Source: Sphingopyxis sp.
GTDB lineage: Bacteria > Pseudomonadota > Alphaproteobacteria > Sphingomonadales > Sphingomonadaceae
NCBI RefSeq assembly: GCF_025869345.1
Contig: NZ_JAOZVW010000111.1
Span: forward strand, 1 to 34,726
Direction of reading: 5' to 3'
Length of the DNA stretch: 34,726 nt
Below the pieces are notes generated by a model. The model was not told where the DNA came from, ran no database searches, and saw only the letters and a list, made by a program, of their open reading frames with translations. The stretch's first letter is position 1; each line of letters opens with the position of its first letter. Positions 33,536-34,726 of this stretch are shown here, piece after piece. The translations under genes and the position numbers were made by a program.

Positions 33536-34647
33536 GCGGCGCGCCCCTCCATATCGCGCTGATCGGCAGCGGCTTCATGGGCCGCGCCCATGCGCTCGCC
33601 TTCGCCGCCGCCGACCGGACCTTCGACCTGCCGCGTGCGCCGCGCGTCACGATCCTCGCCGACCGCGATCTGCCGACGGCTGTTGCTGCGGCTGCCTCGC
33701 TCGGCATCCCGCAGGCAAGCGGCGACTGGCGCGAGGCGATCGCCGACGCATCGATCGACATGGTCGCGATCGCCACCCCGAACCTGCTCCACGCCCCGAT
33801 CGCGATCGCCGCGCTCGAAGCAGGCAAGGCGGTCTATTGCGAAAAGCCGCTGGCGACGACGATCGCGGAGTCGGAGGCGATGACCGCCGCCGCCGCGGCG
33901 ACGGGGCGGCCGACCGCGGTCGGCTTCACCTATCTCTACAATCCGATGATCGCCCTTGCGCGCGATCTGATCGCCAGCGGCGAGATCGGCGAGGTCACCG
34001 CCTTTCGCGGCATCCATGCCGAGGATTTCATGGCGTCGGCCGACGCGCCGTTCAACTGGCGCTGCGAGCCCGAGCAGGCGGGCGGCGCGCTCGCCGACAT
34101 CGGCAGCCACATCATCGCAATGGCGCAGCACCTTGTCGGCGACATCGGATCGGTATCGGGTCGCCTCCACACGGCCTATCCGACGCGGCGCGACGTAGCG
34201 GGTGCCGACCGCGCGGTGACGGTAGACGATCAGATGGACGCGGTGGTCGCATTCGCGAACGGCGCGACCGGAACCCTCGCGGCGAGCTGGATCGCCAGCG
34301 GGCACAAGATGGGGCTGGCGTTCGAGGTCAGCGGCACGCGCGGTTCGATTGCCTTCACGCAGGAGCGGTTCAACGAGCTGAAACTCTATCGCTCCGGGAC
34401 GGGGCGCACCAACGGCTTCACGACGATCTGCGCGGGACCCGAGCATGGCGACTATGGCGCCTTCTGCCCCGCATCGGGGCACCAGATCGGCTATAATGAT
34501 TTGAAGACGATCGAGGTCAAGGTCGCGATCGAGGCCGCGGCGGGGCTGCCGTCGGCAGCAAAGAGCTTCGCCGACGCGCTGGCGGTGGAAAAGGTCGCCG
34601 ACGCGATCCGGCGCTCGCATCGTGACGGGGGGTGGGTGAAGCCCTGA
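33532..34647 (+). CDS. Gfo/Idh/MocA family oxidoreductase (second inositol-type dehydrogenase)
   Basis: A 371-residue NAD(P)-dependent dehydrogenase. Rossmann motif IGSGFMGRAHA (11-21), then EKPL with Lys105, and AGGALADIGSHIIAMAQHLVG with Asp189 and His193 at catalytic positions. It is longer than IolG and only distantly similar. Its place at the end of the transporter-phosphatase group suggests oxidation of another inositol isomer (scyllo- or chiro-inositol) or of a related cyclitol or sugar; the substrate is not readable. It overlaps the small HTH-like gene by 4 bases. No terminator is seen, only a hairpin about 50 bases later. Confidence 0.9.
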   Translation: MSGAPLHIALIGSGFMGRAHALAFAAADRTFDLPRAPRVTILADRDLPTAVAAAASLGIPQASGDWREAIADASIDMVAIATPNLLHAPIAIAALEAGKAVYCEKPLATTIAESEAMTAAAAATGRPTAVGFTYLYNPMIALARDLIASGEIGEVTAFRGIHAEDFMASADAPFNWRCEPEQAGGALADIGSHIIAMAQHLVGDIGSVSGRLHTAYPTRRDVAGADRAVTVDDQMDAVVAFANGATGTLAASWIASGHKMGLAFEVSGTRGSIAFTQERFNELKLYRSGTGRTNGFTTICAGPEHGDYGAFCPASGHQIGYNDLKTIEVKVAIEAAAGLPSAAKSFADALAVEKVADAIRRSHRDGGWVKP

Positions 34648-34694
34648 GGGGAATTGGCGGGTTTCGACCGATTGCGGTCGTTGGCGGAGCTTGC

Positions 34695-34716
34695 TCTCTC
34701 CCCTTCAGGGGAGAGA
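34695..34716. repeat. CTCTCCCC-TTCA-GGGGAGAG hairpin
   Basis: Perfect 9-bp stem with TTCA loop at the window's end, preceded by GATTGCGGTCGTTGGCGGAGC. It resembles the end hairpin of the 7813-7937 element and may be the start of another copy that continues beyond the window. Confidence 0.6.
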
Positions 34717-34726
34717 TACGAAGGCT

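Overview
The window reads as a chromosomal segment of a high-GC alphaproteobacterium of the Sphingomonadaceae, most likely Sphingopyxis or a close relative. The grounds are the overall protein character, the detached F1 operon order atpH-atpA-atpG-atpD-atpC with a short epsilon subunit, a DUF3297 protein, and many GC-rich inverted repeats of the type common in sphingomonads. The genus is inference; no rRNA or tRNA gene is visible.

Region by region. 1-5041: small housekeeping and accessory genes (RluE-type pseudouridine synthase, YciI-like protein, exported peroxiredoxin, NIPSNAP protein, DUF1579-like protein, TetR regulator, DUF3297 protein, CHAP-domain protein). 5310-7661: a membrane PAS-GGDEF-EAL cyclic-di-GMP protein. 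8023-15778: priA; a translationally coupled ada plus PEP-mutase-family pair; a DUF2306 membrane protein; a trypsin-like protease with a membrane anchor; a Phd/RelE-type toxin-antitoxin pair; a dienelactone hydrolase. 16050-21135: the F1 part of ATP synthase, whose gaps before atpG and before atpC are occupied by inverted-repeat elements. 21305-34647: a full myo-inositol catabolic locus. iolG is divergent from an RpiR regulator. Downstream of the regulator follow iolC (fused to a DUF2090 aldolase-like domain), iolD, iolE, iolB, iolA, then a coupled group of an OPA-type MFS transporter, a Tat-exported PhoD-like phosphatase, a small HTH-like protein and a second Gfo/Idh dehydrogenase.

How the inositol genes work together: IolG oxidises myo-inositol to scyllo-inosose. 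IolE dehydrates it, IolD opens the ring and IolB isomerises the product. The IolC kinase domain phosphorylates that product and the fused DUF2090 domain probably cleaves it to DHAP and malonate semialdehyde. IolA converts the latter to acetyl-CoA. Palindromic sites of the form GRAA-N6-TTSC lie before iolG/iolR, iolC and the transporter, suggesting one RpiR regulon. The pairing of an organophosphate-type transporter with an exported phosphatase hints that the locus may also handle phosphorylated or lipid-derived inositol.

The most unusual non-coding content is a family of multi-hairpin repeats. Two copies (4329-4446 and, inverted, 7813-7937) share a conserved core whose stem shows a paired base change.
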